Shown piece by piece: positions 22,611 through 23,804 of a DNA stretch of 23,804 nucleotides. The stretch is from Caryophanales bacterium UBA6356 (GTDB taxonomy: Bacteria; Bacillota_I; Bacilli_A; RFN20; CAG-826). Location: NCBI GenBank assembly GCA_002440125.1, contig DJRQ01000015.1, forward strand, positions 5,656 through 29,459. Direction: 5' to 3'. The notes beneath the pieces were generated by a model. That model had not been told where the DNA came from. It did no database searches and saw nothing but the letters and a program-made list of their open reading frames with translations. The first letter of the stretch is position 1. Each line of letters begins with the position of its first letter. The position numbers were made by a program, and so were the translations under genes.

Positions 22611-23804
22611 TTAATGGTTAATAGCATAAACAGACGAGATGTAGAAATTCCCTAAGTCAGCAACCGTTTCTCCATCGGTTTTATTGTAGATAAAGAAATA
22701 AACGCCTTTTTCTGCGGTTAACCGAGACACATAATCTCTACTAAGTGTAACTTTCGTCCATTCTCCTGGAACATAGTTAACTTCAAAACCCTCCCATGCA
22801 TTTCCGGGATTAGAAACTTTCATACTAGCGGAAACATCTTTTCTATCAAATTTGAAATAAAAGAATGTTTCGCGCCCTTTTATGTTGTTCACTAGCGCTT
22901 TATGAAGAATATAGGCACGTTTGTTCGTAGCGTCATCAAAGGTTGAAAGGTCCGTTTTATAATACGTGCCAATTGTAGAATCTTCTCCAGCCGTTTTCGC
23001 AAACGCCTTCCATGGAGTATCTTGAACAACGGAGAAGTTTTCATCAATATTTTGGTATTTGGAGATTCCTCCGACTAGTCTAGAAATTTTAACGGTTCCT
23101 AGAGTAGCTAACGATTCCGCTTTATTGTCTAAGGCAAAAAAATAAACAAAATCCTGGCCTTGACCTTTCGATGTGAAATCTTCCGGAATATTGAATTCAA
23201 ACCATTGTTTGGAAGGAATTGTAATGGGTGTTTCGCTCCACTCAGGTTTGGATCGCGCATATACAATATTAAACGACACCTCACTATAGATATAAAATCT
23301 AGCACTGTTATCGAATTTACCATTGATTACGCTACTGAGGGAAAAATGAGCTTCGTTTTTTGAAGAAAGACTAATGCTGCCCATGTCATAGCAATACACT
23401 TCACCATACGTGTGATCGATTTCTTTTGTCTTAGTGACAGCGACTTTATCATATGTTAAAGAGTAATCGGACGCATAAACGTCATAATCATAGAAAGATG
23501 GTAATATTCTTTCATCAAACAAATCCAAGGAATTGATGAACTCGCTATCGGGCGTCCCCCCTTCGACAATTTCAACGTCAGAAGGCGCTTCAAACACAGG
23601 GTTTCCGCCGATGCAGTCCGTCCAATATTCTTTGATACCTCTCTTATCGTATGTCGCCTCGACGCCTTGGAAATGCTTCCAACGAGACGCTGCCTCAGCC
23701 TGCACCCTGTCAAGGAAAGACCCGCTATTCGCCGCCAACAGAGCGGCGCCTTCAGCGAAAGCCAACATAGCGCCTAAAAACAAAAAACAATATCTTCTCT
23801 TCAT
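22611..23804 (-). CDS. Secreted protein with two related C-terminal modules
   Basis: A 397-residue exported protein not assigned to a family. A signal peptide (MKRRYCFLFLGAMLAFAEGA..., likely cut after about residue 37 in VQAEA-AS) precedes a segment, VEATYDKRGIKEYWTDC (48-64), that resembles the small EATCT..G..EYW.C unit found in many gut Bacillota surface proteins. The C-terminal half holds two similar beta-rich modules. One has WFEFNIPEDF ... DFVYFFALDNK ... LGTVKISRL; the other has WTKVTLSRDY ... GVYFFIYNKTD ... LGNFYISSV. They may be carbohydrate-binding-like jelly rolls. The ATG is the last codon of the window, so the ribosome binding site and any upstream gene are not visible and a further upstream start cannot be excluded. 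Confidence 0.75.
   Translation of the reverse strand: MKRRYCFLFLGAMLAFAEGAALLAANSGSFLDRVQAEAASRWKHFQGVEATYDKRGIKEYWTDCIGGNPVFEAPSDVEIVEGGTPDSEFINSLDLFDERILPSFYDYDVYASDYSLTYDKVAVTKTKEIDHTYGEVYCYDMGSISLSSKNEAHFSLSSVINGKFDNSARFYIYSEVSFNIVYARSKPEWSETPITIPSKQWFEFNIPEDFTSKGQGQDFVYFFALDNKAESLATLGTVKISRLVGGISKYQNIDENFSVVQDTPWKAFAKTAGEDSTIGTYYKTDLSTFDDATNKRAYILHKALVNNIKGRETFFYFKFDRKDVSASMKVSNPGNAWEGFEVNYVPGEWTKVTLSRDYVSRLTAEKGVYFFIYNKTDGETVADLGNFYISSVYAINH

Overview
The window looks like a chromosomal stretch of an uncultured low-to-mid-GC Bacillota, probably a gut-type Bacilli lineage near Erysipelotrichales or RF39-like groups. This is inferred from AGGAGG/GGAGA Shine-Dalgarno sites, SipW-type signal peptides, and a lipoprotein with an InlB-like repeat. 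TGA acts as a stop (for example the ends of the MscS gene and the gene after it) and Trp is TGG, so the mollicute code 4 is unlikely. No tRNA, rRNA, CRISPR array or transposase was seen.

Positions 1-2548 (+ strand) are an accessory, defence-like island. A ToxN/AbiQ-family type III toxin sits directly behind the terminator that normally separates the antitoxin RNA repeats from the toxin; the repeats themselves lie left of the window. Next comes an AAA+ ATPase of the AAA_14/DUF4143 type, bracketed by two 72-bp direct repeats that differ at one base. Each repeat contains a perfect 11-bp inverted repeat.

Positions 2549-14705 (- strand, read right to left) form one tightly packed nine-gene run, the most unusual part of the window. 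In transcription order it holds: two related SipW-type exported proteins; a Ser/His ER-type signal peptidase (SipW-like); a four-TM membrane-anchored McrB-like AAA+ ATPase; a McrC/DUF2357-like protein with a terminal zinc ribbon and no visible nuclease motif; an ABC ATPase and an ABC permease; an 814-residue surface protein with Ig-like and beta-helix-like regions; and a repeat-containing lipoprotein. Gaps are -1 to 23 bp. I read it as a candidate cell-surface assembly or export system that pairs a McrBC-derived motor with SipW-dependent fibre-like subunits. A plausible promoter and a structured leader lie upstream.

Positions 14987-16741 (- strand) hold a NahK-like sugar kinase and a maltose/galactoside O-acetyltransferase-like protein, separated by a hairpin overlapping the second gene's ribosome binding site. 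Positions 16949-20823 (+ strand) hold a translationally coupled set: a small membrane-anchored exported protein, an MscS channel, a large single-TM exported protein and a NUDIX hydrolase. Positions 20843-22085 (- strand) hold a cyclophilin and a histidine phosphatase. Positions 22342-22560 (- strand) have the hallmarks of a structured RNA ending in a terminator. Positions 22611-23804 (- strand) encode a secreted protein with two related C-terminal modules.
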